From positions 11,630,102-11,694,101 of the forward strand of contig CM072513.1 of the NCBI GenBank assembly GCA_036898135.1: a stretch of DNA of 64,000 bases, written 5' to 3'. Below, in pieces: positions 22,220-44,481 of the stretch (position 1 is the stretch's first letter; the number at the start of each line of letters is the position of its first letter). Position numbers and translations under genes: made by a program. Below the pieces are notes generated by a model, which was not told the DNA's origin, did not search any database, and saw only the letters and a program-made list of their open reading frames with translations. Origin of the DNA: Oncomelania hupensis. Taxonomy: Eukaryota; Mollusca; Gastropoda; Littorinimorpha; Pomatiopsidae.

Positions 22220-23232
22220 AAGAAGAGTGACTTGCAAAATGTAGTTAAACTCTTGTCTTCGGATATATTTTCTGTATGGAGTGGACGTGATCACGGAATT
22301 TTATATCATGAATGCGTGGATCCCATACTCTCCCTACAATCTATGACCAACGAAGTTGTGTCTGCCTATAGTTGGATTGCGTCCTTTATTTCCGGCAGAT
22401 CTAATCTTTCGGTTAACCAGCTGCCAGAATGACCAATCAAACCGCGTTTATCGAGTACACACCTTTAAATTGGCGACACTTACGATAGTGCACGTTTCCT
22501 CGCCAATTCAAGGCTGAAAATCCGGCATTTTAATGTCCGATGATCTGTCCTGTAATACACACGAACTGTTTTTCAGTGTTTTCTTCCAGCCGCTATTATC
22601 GCACTCCCGCGAGCAGGCCTGTTGTTGTGATGATGTCACGTGAGAAATCGATTTTTTTTTCTACCCGACGACAGTCATTGCCATAATTTGTTTTTTCTCC
22701 GGAATCTCGTAATTTGCGAATTTGTTTTGTGAACACGCCAGTGGATAAAATGACGACTGCGGCTAGAAATAAATTGTTTTATATAGTGTTTCTGTTCCTT
22801 CGCGCTACTGTTGTGACAGACCTTCAGCCGTGTTAGCGTTTCCGGATGACCGACAGCCTGATAAAATGCGATGTAGCGCAAGATTAGCGCGAGGAGCAAT
22901 CGCAAAACCATGCAGTTCAGCTGCAAGGATGGTCACGAGCGTAGGTTTTAGGCCTGTTCTCATACTGCCGGAAATGAAACCCACAATCCAACGAGGCACA
23001 GAACTTCGAGCCCTCAAACCGGGACCCGCGGGGGATTGTACACACATAAACAGGCACACACATACAAACTCTCTACTTCAAACGCACACAAACACAATCC
23101 CACAAACACAGACATTAAAAAAAATGTAAGTGAAAAAAAAATCCAACTGCAAATAATAGTGTACAAACTCAATTAGAGTCAAAAGTAGCCTATAGTTCAT
23201 TTCCCTCATTTGCAATTTATGATTGATTGATT
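22220..23232. other. Non-coding stretch downstream of the Kazal gene
   Basis: No gene recognised. Minus frame 22805-23059 is open for 84 codons but has no known motif and begins in a CA-rich tract. Confidence 0.35.
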
Positions 23233-23235
23233 GAT

Positions 23236-23808
23236 TGATCGATTGTTGCTTTAGGTCCAGCGGACTCTTCCGAGCCAAATCAGGACCGGACAACCCCCGA
23301 TCCGCATAAAAGATCTGCTGAAACAACCCCAGTGGGAAAACTGAATGCCCTCCACCGGCCAGTCACTTTACAATAAAGACATCCCACGCAGGGGACGGCT
23401 GAGGCTTTACCCCAACTAATCGAACCCCCGGTTACAAAAACAAAATAGAATACAAACATCATTATAAATTATCAACAGAACACGTACATAGAAAATGCCT
23501 ATATTGCTAAATAATAACATCATAGGAAGCCCTAGTGACCACCCGGCAGAAAGCGTCCAACACTCCCAAGCTGATCCAACAGACCTCGTACACAAACAAG
23601 GAGTCTTGTCCAGGAAGAGTTTTCAAGAAAAAAAGGTAGGTCATTGATCTAGCGAAGAAGAAGATAGTATAGCAGAGTGATAGGACAGAGCAGGAATGGG
23701 AAAGAGCAAATGAGGAAGACATCGACAGTGGGAATTTAAAGCACTAAATTTCCAGAAAGTGGGGATACTATTTATACTGAAACCCCCGGCACTCCAACGG
23801 GGATACTG
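23236..23808 (-). repeat. SINE-like family A, near full-length copy
   Basis: Reverse copy, closely similar to the 11965-12545 copy. Its tail side abuts a GATT repeat (23221-23245) and its 5' side ends at CTCCAACGGGG. Confidence 0.85.
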
Positions 23809-24052
23809 TTGCCGCAGTGAATCGGTCATGCCTATAAAGGAAAGACAGGTTTTCAACTGGGGCTTTCACTTTTCCCTTTATAGATTAGAACAATCTACAG
23901 TGACAAGATTTGCTCATGACCCCACGGGGGTTGCAATTTATGTCGTAACACGAAATTCTCATAGATGTCACCCAAATGTTTCAGTAAATCAAATCAGCGA
24001 CAAAAAACAAACCCACCAAGCAACCAAAACAACACACACACACAGACACACA

Positions 24053-24091
<39 letters not shown>

Positions 24092-24309
24092 CCATTACAG
24101 AGTCTTTAAATGTAGCTAAAGGGAGAGAATGCATTGTTGCTGCGTTCTTTCTGTCTTTATTTTGCTCATTTGAAGGAAGGTTTGAATGCTACATGGTGCA
24201 TGGTGCTTTGGTATATGTCAGGCACCTAAATAAAATAAATTGACTGTCTTGAATCAGGTCTTTATAAAATCTAACACTGGGTCACCTTGGTTTGATAAAT
24301 GTAAAGGGG

Positions 24310-24415
24310 CAATATCTGGTTTTATGCCCAATTTGTAGGGCAATAGAGCAAACAGTAATTGGTACTAGTTTAGTTTGTGTACCAGTTTGGCTTGGGCATA
24401 AAAGCAGATATTATG
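24310..24415. repeat. Foldback element
   Basis: CAATATCTGGTTTTATGCCC near 24310-24330 is answered by GGGCATAAAAGCAGATATTA at 24394-24413. Imperfect arms of about 22 bp around a roughly 60 bp loop. Confidence 0.55.
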
Positions 24416-24572
24416 TAAAGGTGTACTAGTTTTAATTCCACCATGATAGTATGGCTGGTATGCCAAACGTGTTATGTGTATGAAAACATCATTGCTAATG
24501 CATATCAAGTCATATACCATTTATTCCACAGTCGCCCATACCTGGATACGCGAGCGTCTATGACAAGCTATC

Positions 24573-24575
24573 GCA

Positions 24576-24613
<38 letters not shown>

Positions 24614-24619
24614 TGTCTT

Positions 24620-24679
<60 letters not shown>

Positions 24680-24695
24680 CCCCCCCCCCCCCCCT
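24573..24695. repeat. (CT)n microsatellite ending in a C-run
   Basis: CT array with GT interruptions ending in about 19 cytosines. Confidence 0.95.
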
Positions 24696-24809
24696 ATTAT
24701 ATATCAAGGTCTTAAACTCGTGTCAGCGAAAATCCCGGGTCATCGCATTTTATCAAATCTATATTAAATAACTAGAAGATTTCTCCCGAAAGAAGATTAC
24801 TTAGTTATT

Positions 24810-24889
24810 CATTGTTTATAGGGTCCAGCAGGCGGCAAATAGACGAATCAGGACCACAACTTGGTTGAACGAGAACTCACCCCTGATCA

Positions 24890-24930
<41 letters not shown>

Positions 24931-24965
24931 TCTGTTGAAACAACTCCGAAAGGTGACCAATCAAT
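24810..24965 (-). repeat. SINE-like family B, 3' fragment with an A-tract
   Basis: Carries the variant tail block (AGGGTCCAGCAGGCGGC, ACCACAACTTGGTTGAACG). An A-run of about 38 bases at 24891-24928 replaces a few internal bases. Confidence 0.7.
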
Positions 24966-25035
24966 TCAACAGTAAGTCAAGCAAACATCCAAAATTTTTA
25001 ATATGCGCAGTCTATTTTTGAGCCCGTTCAATTTA

Positions 25036-25139
<104 letters not shown>

Positions 25140-25142
25140 TTT

Positions 25143-25557
25143 TTACAATCATATTTATAGCCATCACTGGACGGATGTAGAATGTAGCGGCGGCGTAGAG
25201 CTATACGGCAAATATTAGACTACAGTTGCAGAGACATATAATATAGGGAACCTTTTAAACTGAAACCGGACACTACCGATGAAAAGTTATAGTTGCGGTA
25301 GGCCTAAGCCCACACTTGTGACAGGGCCAAATACCGTCAAGTCATTATTCACGTGATTGTTGTTCTCCTCACAATTTTACAGAAATTGAACGGGTTAGAC
25401 AATAGACTGCTCATAGTTTTAGATTTTTGCATGAACCACTGTTGAATCGATTGGGTCGCCTTCTTTCGGGATAAATCTTCTAGTTCGTTCATATAGATTT
25501 GAAAAATGCGATGACCCGCGATTTTCGCTAACACAATTTTGAGACCTCAGTATAATA

Positions 25558-25613
<56 letters not shown>

Positions 25614-25978
25614 CATTAGCTTATCGAGATAGGCTTACAAGAGCCTGTGCCTGTGCTCATTCTTATGAATACAGCTATTATAGCTAAGTCACCGTCCAAT
25701 TCTTTCATTTAAATGCTTATACAGAAGATCTAAGCATTATGCCTAACTATGGGTGTGGACGTTAAACTTCTAAACCATCCTTTTGTACACACACACATAT
25801 ACACAAACACAAACACGCAAACACACACGCACACACACAGGCACTTGAGAAAAGGTTCAGTACTGTTGAACCAGTACGCTTACCACGACCCGGTTTATCT
25901 GCATTAGTAATAAAACAAGAACAGCTTACTGGAGTTGAACACACACATACACACACACACTCACGCACACACGCACAA

Positions 25979-26009
<31 letters not shown>

Positions 26010-26980
26010 CATGCGCGATCGCGCGTCATTCACTTCATCTCACTTTAGTTAAGAAATCGGAAGGCAAAGCGTAGAGGAAGCTGGCGTCCTCCTCCAAATT
26101 GTGTTCTGTCGGATGCTGTACGCACAATTATTTATTGTATAATTTCTCCCTTTCTTTATTTAATCGTTCTTAATAGCGCTTTTCCAGCTCAAGAGCTGCT
26201 CAAGGCGCTGGCCGATACAGGATCTAACACAAGCCACCCGAGGCGCCCACCTGCAGCCTTTGGGCGCATAGCCTGACGCCCAGACATAATTTCTGGCACG
26301 GGCATGCCTGTCCTTTCTTTGACATCATCGGACACTTATCGTAGCAAAACACATTGTAACTAAACAGTCACCATTCGGCCTCATTTTAATTTAATATCCC
26401 CATTCAATGATTGCGGCTGATACCGGATTGCCATGCACCCGATTACCAAGAGACGACTTAAAACTTGGGCGAAAGATTACGCAGTCTATACAGAGTGTTA
26501 GGCTACTGTACAACCGTGTTAGCAAACACTATCGACAAATAATTTGTCTACGAGTTGTAATTATTATGACAAACGTGTAAATCGTTATCTATAGGACACA
26601 GGGAATGCACACATCAAGTGATTTTCGTCAAGGGATGGTATGATGTGGTACGTTTTGCGAAACTAATGTGAGTATATAACTAAACATAACCTCTTCATTT
26701 ACTTGGAAATATTTTTTTTAAACGAACATCGCTCCATATTGTTTGTGTGCGTGCGAATGTGCATGAGTGTGTGCGGCGAGCGTGTGTAGGTGTGTATGTG
26801 TGTGTGTGTGTGTGAATGTTTGTGTGCGGGATTGTTTGTGTGGGTGGGTATGTTTGTGTGGCATGTTTGTGTGTGTGTATGTGTGTGCTTGCGTGCGTGC
26901 GTGTGTGATTACATGTATCTATTCGCCTACTGTAAATTATATACTCGTGCCGTCGTAGACAAGTTTTAACATGGATCGAA
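25143..26980. other. Non-coding stretch
   Basis: Contains (GA)n at about 25561-25603, CA-rich tracts at 25785-26005 and GT-rich DNA at 26740-26910, besides the SINE at 26150. No exon recognised. Confidence 0.35.
26150..26290 (-). repeat. SINE family C, 3' part, reverse
   Basis: Reverse complement of the shared 3' block: AGCGCTTTTCCAGCTCAAG, GGCGCTGGCCGATACAGG and AGGCGCCCACC. Confidence 0.75.
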
Positions 26981-26989
26981 ACATTATAC

Positions 26990-27128
26990 GTTATCGGCAT
27001 ATTGGTGTGGAATATTACGAGATATGTCCAACAAGACCCATTCAATGTTTCCACGTGCCCAAGGCGAGATAAACATTGAATCGATCGAGTTGGACATATC
27101 TCATATTCCACCACAATATGTCGATAAC
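26990..27128. repeat. Long near-palindrome / foldback hairpin
   Basis: Arms 26990-27032 and 27089-27128 pair along about 40 bp with few mismatches (GAGATATGTCCAAC against GTTGGACATATCTC). The spacer pairs again (TTCAATGTTT against AAACATTGAA), so almost all of 139 bp folds back. Origin could be a palindromic MITE or a hairpin RNA locus; sequence alone does not decide. Confidence 0.6.
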
Positions 27129-27951
27129 ATTTATATATCGATGTCATCGAATCAAAATATAAAACGTCAATTACCTAGCGATATCAGTAGTAGGCACAAC
27201 TCTACTTGGCCAATGAAACTATAAGACGCTTGTGGAAATCGATTTTATTGTTTGTCAGTTTTCACTTCCTGTTTTATGATTCTGTAGTCAGGCACTGCGC
27301 ACCAGCTAGAGTCCTTGAAAATGTTTCAGCATTCTCAAGTTGCTCCTTAGTAATGGTAGATATGGCTATGCGCTAACAACTGACTTTGACAGAGGTCGAA
27401 CAACTTTGACTAGACTGTAGTGAGTTGACGTGCCTTTGGGCTGTATTAAAACTTAGACAACATTATCTGCAGATTTTTTTTTAAAGTACATACAGTAAGT
27501 TTATGTTAACTGCGCGTCATAGGAAATGATAAGACTGTTGTCGTGCAGTGGCCTGAGGAGGTCAGACGATGCGCCTATTGGGCGCCTTGCGTAAAATCTT
27601 ATATTGGCCAGCGCTACACAAGAATAAGAATAACGAATAAATACGCAGAAAGTAAATGATAGTGCACTGAGGCAATTATTGTAACAGTTGTCGCACCTGT
27701 ACGGTCACGTAGGCTACATTAAGGTCCGTTTATACAAAGCTTGAACGCGAACGTGGTTTTTCGTCCTGGAATATTTTAGTCATTTGTAGAGGAATAGAGT
27801 GCGATTTTTTTTGTTCGCGCGAACGACCGCCTTGATTGCCCCCAGAGCGAATTTTCTCAGAAGGTTGCGCGGCTTTTTTGCTATCAACCAATCAGCAGGT
27901 ACTTCCCTTGCATCATTTGCACAAATAGAAACTTGTACGCCTGACCTGACA

Positions 27952-28083
27952 ATGGACAAGAGAGAAGCCACGATTCTTGAAATTGAGAAGAATCATGTAC
28001 TGTATGACAAAGCAGACAAAGATTACAAAGACATCACGAAAAAAAAGAGACGTATGGAAAGCAATTGGTCGAGGTGGTGGTAG
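27952..28083 (+). pseudogene. MADF (Myb/SANT-like) protein fragment of the Harbinger element
   Basis: A 43-codon frame beginning MDKREATILEIEKNHVLYDK and continuing DYKDITKKKRR, which fits the first part of a MADF DNA-binding domain. The domain stops early at a TAG, or continues after an unseen splice. Confidence 0.6.
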
Positions 28084-28957
28084 ACTACTCTCCAAATTCA
28101 CTTCTTTCTGTAAAATGTCGTGCACAGACACACGTGTAAACTCGTAAGACAGTGGGAGATTTGCATAATTCTTTTATTCACCTCAATCAATTTTTAAAAT
28201 CTTAAACTGGTAACCCTGCACACAAACAAAAAAAACAAAACTAAACGAAGTGCCGTTTACAACGTTTTCAACAGACATTCAGATATTGAACTCATGCTTA
28301 GGAAAATAATATCTTGTTGACTGTGATCCAATTCACCTGTTTGATGAATACAGCCAGCTACATATTACCTCTATTAGACACAAAATATGGTCTAATTACA
28401 GACACGAGGTTTTATCCCCTGTCAGGTTTCACATCAAATCTCCTCCTTATTCAAGTTGCATGACCATCTGAACTTCAATCGCTTTTACCATAGTCTTACA
28501 CGACAGGATAATTTACAACAATGCCAAACTACTACATAAACGGAGTAAGCAAGTGCTTAGTTTAGAAAATATCTATTTTCTTTCTCATATAAAGTCTTTA
28601 GCCCTGAAATTCAATAAGTACCAATGTTTACATTTTACATGGGCGCGGCCATTTTGGACCACGGGGTTCAACTATTCTTCAACTTCCGGTTCCGGTTCAC
28701 ATGTACCCATAAAACTCATACTATCTGTCATTCACCAATAATTTTATAAACTAAAACAATATAAAACAAAATACCCTTAACCCTACTAAAAATATGAATA
28801 CAATACAAAATCTACACATCCCTGAAATAAAACGCCTCTCAACTAAAGACTACACATTATCGACTAAAACATTAACACTAAAATACTTGCAACTCCTTTT
28901 AAAATAAAATTAACAATCAAAACATATTCAATCAATTAAAATCATATTCACAGAGAA

Positions 28958-29559
28958 TGTTACGTTGAAACGCGAACGAAAGATCTAATCGTTTCGTTTT
29001 GCAAAGTATTCAATAATGGAGTTTATTTACCTTTGATTTGAGTTTGCATTGTTGTTAGGAGAGGCTTTGTATAACGTTGATAATTTGCGTTAGTCGATAT
29101 TATTGGAGAATTCTCTGGATCTGCCTGTTTACTCTCGATAGAAATTTCCCGATGAATGTCAATTTAAGAGAACGTTCCGGGTATGTTTAGAAATATGTAT
29201 GACGTAAGTCAGTGATGACGATCTTTAATTCTGATTGGTTGTAATGCGTCATTTCTAGAACGTCCTGTCGTCATCTCGAATGAGAGAAAAAATTATAAAA
29301 TGGATGCCCTGTGTGTGGGTAGAGGAAGTTGTTGATAGTGAGTTGGAAAGTAAAAAAATTGAGAGTGAAAAGGCGATTGTATGCATTTGTTGATGTGTGC
29401 TGAAAAAAAGTGGAAAACTTCATACGTCGACTTTGTGACTTGTATGCTGATTGAGCGGGTTGCGTGAATAAACGAATCTGAGCTACACTCATCAGTACTT
29501 CAGCATTGGGGCTGAATCCACTACTGATAGAAAACACCAACATCAAACCGAGTGTAACA
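28958..29559. mobile_element. Solo LTR (602 bp) with 5 bp TSD
   Basis: Begins TGTTACGTTGAAACGCG and ends AACCGAGTGTAACA, flanked by GAGAA on both sides (28953-28957, 29560-29564). The TG...CA ends, 5 bp TSD and a second copy at 57076-57734 identify it as a solo long terminal repeat of an LTR retrotransposon. No internal gag-pol is present in the window. Confidence 0.88.
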
Positions 29560-30004
29560 GAGAAAATATTCCAATAAAAATATAATACAACCCACCAACC
29601 TGGATTAGAATTACTACAGATTTTCACAGCACAGATGAAACAAAGCAACCAGCAATGGATGTTTATTTTAGCGCCACAGGAAATTTAGTTCAGAGCGGAA
29701 ATATAAAAAATATATTATTCTTAAAATAAAACAATACGCATTATAAATATTAGAATTATGATCAGACAAATTTCACATACTAACCCTAAAAAGAATAAAA
29801 CATTTTATTAATAACTTCTTTCCTTTCCACACATACAAGCAAGACTGCAATTAATAAATCCCACTTTTTCGTCTGAAACACAATAAAGGGAAGTAATCTA
29901 ATCTAGCCAGTCTGACTAAAATATAATCTCCCTTGTTCCACTAATCTACAATATTACTATGGAATACACACAAAATTAATACATATCTTAATCCTTGGTG
30001 GGTA

Positions 30005-30091
30005 TTACACACGCCTCTTTCTCTTCCTCCGTTGTTTTGCGTACAAATACAGTACTATGATCTCCTCCGTGTCTGACTCTACCTGCGCCAT
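30005..30091 (-). pseudogene. Harbinger transposase N-terminus
   Basis: Short frame MAQVESDTEEIIVLYLYAKQ followed by a basic run (RRKRKRRV), a layout typical of the start of Harbinger transposases (acidic patch then poly-basic). A GT follows the basic run, so this may be a first exon. No DDE domain is found downstream within the element. Confidence 0.55.
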
Positions 30092-30264
30092 GATTTCAAA
30101 TGACCATATTTTATCTCTCACAGCAAGAAAAAGACGAGCCGCCTCGAAAGCCGTCGATAGTTTTCCGCGTTCGGGTTCGTGCTCTATTTGAATGGCAAAA
30201 CTGCTCAAAAGTCGCGTTCGTGTTCGCGTTGGACACGTTCGCGTTCTGTATAAACGGACCTTTA

Positions 30265-30660
30265 CTAGCCTATTTTCACTTCGATTACTCGAATTTAATC
30301 AAGTGTATGAAGTGCTATTAATATATCTTTTCAAAGGATATCAATAAATTAGAAAGTGTATAGGAATTTACTAACAGCAACTTGCATACTATAATTATAT
30401 AGTCTATCTCTTCACAGTACGAGCCGATCTGGGCATGGATTTCAAGATTATTTCTTTTTGTCGATTCGCTAAACATGTATTACAGATTTTGTTTTTAAAG
30501 AAGGGGGGTTTGGGGTATAATAGTTGGTGGGGTGGGCGGGGGAAGGCGGAGTTTGTCAACTTACTAGTTATTGCCAAGTGACAAGCGAATAGAACAGCGT
30601 TGTGCTACTGTTAGTTTTAAGTAAAAAGATTATTGCAAGACCATTCGATAATCAACGAAA
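30265..30660. other. Non-coding stretch between two mobile elements
   Basis: Lies between the Harbinger right end and the tail of the LINE at 30673. A G-rich tract occurs at 30501-30550. No feature recognised. Confidence 0.4.
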
Positions 30661-30672
30661 AAGTTTGTATAG

Positions 30673-30731
<59 letters not shown>

Positions 30732-32395
30732 TAACATTTATATAGCGCCCTTTCTAATGAAAGCTCAGAGCGCTTTACATTCACATAAGACACTTCTTCT
30801 AAGAACTAAAATGATTAAACAATAACAATATAAAAACATGGTAAACAAAACATACAGAATGTAATTACATAATATAAACACGCACGCACGCAAACACACA
30901 CACACCCACAAACACACACACACACACACACGCACACACACACACGCCAAGTTCAACACGAATTTAAATTGTGATGTCAGCAAAGGAACGTTTGAACAGA
31001 TGGGTCTTGAGGCCAGAACGAAAGGCAGCAGATGTTTGGGAAGAATGGAGAGACATGGGAAGGGAGTTCCAGACGGTGGGGGCAGAAATTGAAAATGAGC
31101 GTTTGCCAAAGGACTTGTTCACTCGTGGAATGGAGAGATTTTGGGCAGAAGAAGATCGAAGGGTTCTAGAGGGTATGTAGGGGTTAACCATGGTTTTGAG
31201 ATAAGAAGGGCCGGATGAAGAGAGAGCACTGAAGCAGAGGCAAGCAATTTTGTACTCAATTCTTTGTTCAATGGGAAGCCAGTGTAGGGATTTAAGATGA
31301 GGAGTTATATGGGCAGATTTTGGAATGCGAAGAATGAGACGGGCGGCATTATTTTGAATCTTTTGAAGTCTTTGCAATAGATTGTCCGGGCAACCACAGA
31401 AGAGAGAGTTACAATAGTCAAGCCGTGAGAGAATGAAAGCTGAGACAAGAGTTTGAGTGGCTTTGGCAGACAGAAAGTGGCGGATGCTGTTGATTCGACG
31501 AAGTTCAAAATTTAGGTTTCGGATTAGAGTTTGAATGTGAGCTTGCATAGTCAGGTGAGAGTCCAAAATCACGCCCAAGTTTTTGACAGAATCAGAAAAC
31601 TGGACAACAGAGTTACCAACAACAAAGGAAGATGGAAGCTGAGATGTTATGCGAGGAGATGAAATAATTATGGCTTCTGTCTTTTCGTCATTAAGTTTCA
31701 ATTTGTTGAACGTCATCCAAGACTTGACATCACAGATGCACTCTTGCATCGAATTTATTGTAATGCCAAGATCCTGTGGGTCACAAGGTTTATGAAGTTG
31801 TGTATCATCCGCAAAGGAATGATGATTGACAGAGTGAGAATCGATAATGTCAGAAAGAGGGGATGTGTACAGAACAAAGAGGACAGGACCCAAAACCGAT
31901 CCTTGCGGCACGCCACAGAGGATCGGAGCAGGATCAGAGCGGTCATTGTCAACGTAAACAGTTTGTTGTCTGTCAGTAATGTATGACGTGAGCCAGTCAA
32001 GAACTGTGCCACGAAGGCCAAAAGTTTGTTGCAGACGGTCAATGAGAATGGTGTGATCTATGGTGTCAAATGCTGACGAAAGGTCTAACAGAGCAAGAAC
32101 AGAGAGTTTGCCTTGATCAAGGGAGAGGAGGAGATCATTAGTGATTTTAACAAGAGCAGTTTCTGTACTATGTCTAAGTCTGTAAGCGGATTGAAGAGGA
32201 TCAAGAAGGTTGTTTGAAGACAGGTGTGCATTGAGTTGAGAGAGAACAATTTTTTCGATGATTTTGGAAACAAAGGATAAATTTGATATAGATAAACAAC
32301 GATAAGTTTTTATATTTTTTTGTTTTAATTTTGTTCCAACTTTTGCGAGTGAAACTGCTGCAACGGAGAACAATTAAAATAAGAAGAAACAAGAC
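30673..32395 (-). mobile_element. CR1/L2-like LINE, 5' truncated, RT ORF open
   Basis: Minus frame to 30964 is open for over 400 codons and carries the reverse transcriptase blocks NLSFVSKIIEK, LLDLSSAFDTIDH, CGVPQGSVLGP and FADDTQLH, then thumb motifs (RLDYCNSLF, LHWLPIEQRIEYK). Endonuclease is absent. The 3' end has the TATATAGCGCCC ... AGAGCGCTTTACA hairpin and an (AAT)n tail (30673-30731), usual for this group. The frame breaks near the upstream NYRP block. Confidence 0.88.
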
Positions 32396-32603
32396 CAACT
32401 TTGTGACCGAGGCTTAATAGATTATGTCTATATTGTTAGTAATAAATAAAGTTCCATGTATTTTTCATGATAAAGATGGGTGTGTGTGTGCGTGTATGGG
32501 TGTGTGCGTGTGTGTGTGTGGGTTTATATATGAATTGTCCACCATGTGAATAAATATCGAATGATTCTTTCATTTTCAGAATTCTTACTGAAACGGTGTG
32601 AAG

Positions 32604-42878
<10,275 letters not shown>

Positions 42879-43174
42879 TTAGGCTATAAACCACTGACCC
42901 TTGACTGAAGAAAATTTCCGTGAATATGGCTCTTTCTGGCAATAGTGTCATCAGTTAGTTCTGTGCTGTTTGGTGCATACAGGCTTATAGTATTCAATGT
43001 TATGGAGTATTGTGAAGTACGAGAGCCAAGCTGTTAGTATTACTTCGTGGGCAATAACCAAGAAGAATGAATCCGCGATGGCAAAAAGAAAGTGCATCCT
43101 CGATATTATAGCGGTAGCAGTAGTAGCATACAACCCATGTATCATAGATAGAAGGGTGGGATCACAATGCGTTT

Positions 43175-43343
43175 TTTGGCGAAACGAATCGGCCACTCAA
43201 AAGCATTGATATAGGCCCATTTTTATTATATGCAGAACTTTCGCCGATCATACTCGTAGTCTACTTATATCGTTTAGATGTACACGGTCGCTCTTACGCG
43301 GCTTGAGAAGAAACCCTTTGAACGGCCGATTCGTTTCGCCAAA
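43175..43343. mobile_element. MITE-like element with about 20 bp perfect TIRs
   Basis: GGCGAAACGAATCGGCC (43178-43194) and GGCCGATTCGTTTCGCC (43324-43340) are exact reverse complements and extend outward as TTT/AAA. Total 169 bp with no coding capacity. Superfamily unknown. Confidence 0.65.
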
Positions 43344-43384
43344 GACACAGTCTGCTCCCTCGCTTCCTATTTATAGTACACATG

Positions 43385-44130
43385 ACTGTGTGTTATATTG
43401 GTCAAGGACAGCCTGCAGATGTTCACACAAATCCTCGACTTCGCTGTCATCATAGTCTGATGTTGGGGCATAGGCCTGGATGATGGTAATGTTGAAAGGG
43501 CTGCTCTCAGAGACTGGGCGGCGACCCATGACATTGGCTAGAATGTCTTTGTGGACCAAGAACTCAACGCCGTGTTCGTGCCTGTCATCTCTCCCGCTGA
43601 AATAAAGCTTGTGGCCTTTGTCGGTCGTTGTTTTACCTAGACCTTTCCAGCGCAGTGGTCCAGCTCGTGGGCCAGTTCTTCTAATTTAATTTTTTCTCTG
43701 CAGTTAGGATCCTGACATTCCAGGTATCTTTGAGGATGTTGTCTCTCGTGCGGATTTTGCTAAGTTGTCCATCGGTAATCCACTTATCACCTCCGTCCTG
43801 GTGGCCAACGGAAGGCGCGGTCCTTGGTGACCCGGACGACGACCGATCCGATATGGAGTGAGGTGTTATCATGCAGTGTGTCTTGGGCAAGAAAGACCTG
43901 GCGAGTCCCAATCCTCTCCAGGCTGTTGGCCACAGCCGAAATCCGCGAGTACAGTGTGGCTCGCCTTGGCCCCGAGCACGTGGTCGTTGGACCTATAGTA
44001 ACGTGAGGTTCCTCCGCCCTGGCCGGTGTCTTCTGTGTAGAAGACTTTCGCCCAGTGATGCCCTGTTAACATCACCCCTGTCGAGAATCCACTTTCTTTT
44101 TTTTTTCTTCTTTTTTTTTTGCCACCATGG
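43385..44130 (-). pseudogene. RTE-type LINE 5' region and endonuclease fragment
   Basis: Minus translation gives DTWNVRILTAEKK, ELAHELDHCAGKV, FNITIIQAYAPTSDYDDSEV and VEDLCEHLQAVLDQ, the start of the RTE endonuclease. Frames are broken. The copy stops at about 43385 before the RT domain. Confidence 0.8.
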
Positions 44131-44481
44131 TCCCATTGTACTTGGGTATTGCCCATGTGGTATTATTGAGGTTTTCTGTGGCCCGCACGAAGGAAAGAAC
44201 AACTCCCACAGTCCAGCTATTCGCACTACAAAGAATAGATGCCACATGAACTTCTCTCCTCTACACTAAGGGGGGCACAGCAGCGTAATGGTTCCTTAAG
44301 CAACATCGAGCACGGTTAACCCTTGGATGAGGATGGTTATTGACTGGTGTGACGGTGGGTCTATTGTTGCTGGGCTCTGCACAATAGATTGCTATTACCC
44401 ACTCGTCGTTCGTCTGCGGGGATCGGCTAGTTAATCACCCTATGACTAATCTTAATACATTTATAAGTTTTGCCCGGACTG

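Larger units (their letters stand above)
27722..30261. mobile_element. Decayed PIF/Harbinger DNA transposon, TSD TTA
   Basis: Terminal inverted repeats AGGTCCGTTTATAC (27722-27735) and GTATAAACGGACCT (30248-30261) are flanked by TTA on both sides (27719-27721, 30262-30264), the superfamily's usual target duplication. The two ends hold the starts of the two genes expected in such elements: a MADF-type protein from the left and a transposase N-terminus from the right. The transposase catalytic domain is missing and a solo LTR interrupts the middle, so the copy is inactive. Confidence 0.8.

Noticed and set aside
22805..23059. 84-codon minus-strand frame without low complexity
   Set aside because: No motif, no splice-consistent neighbours, and its start lies in a CA tract; left unannotated.
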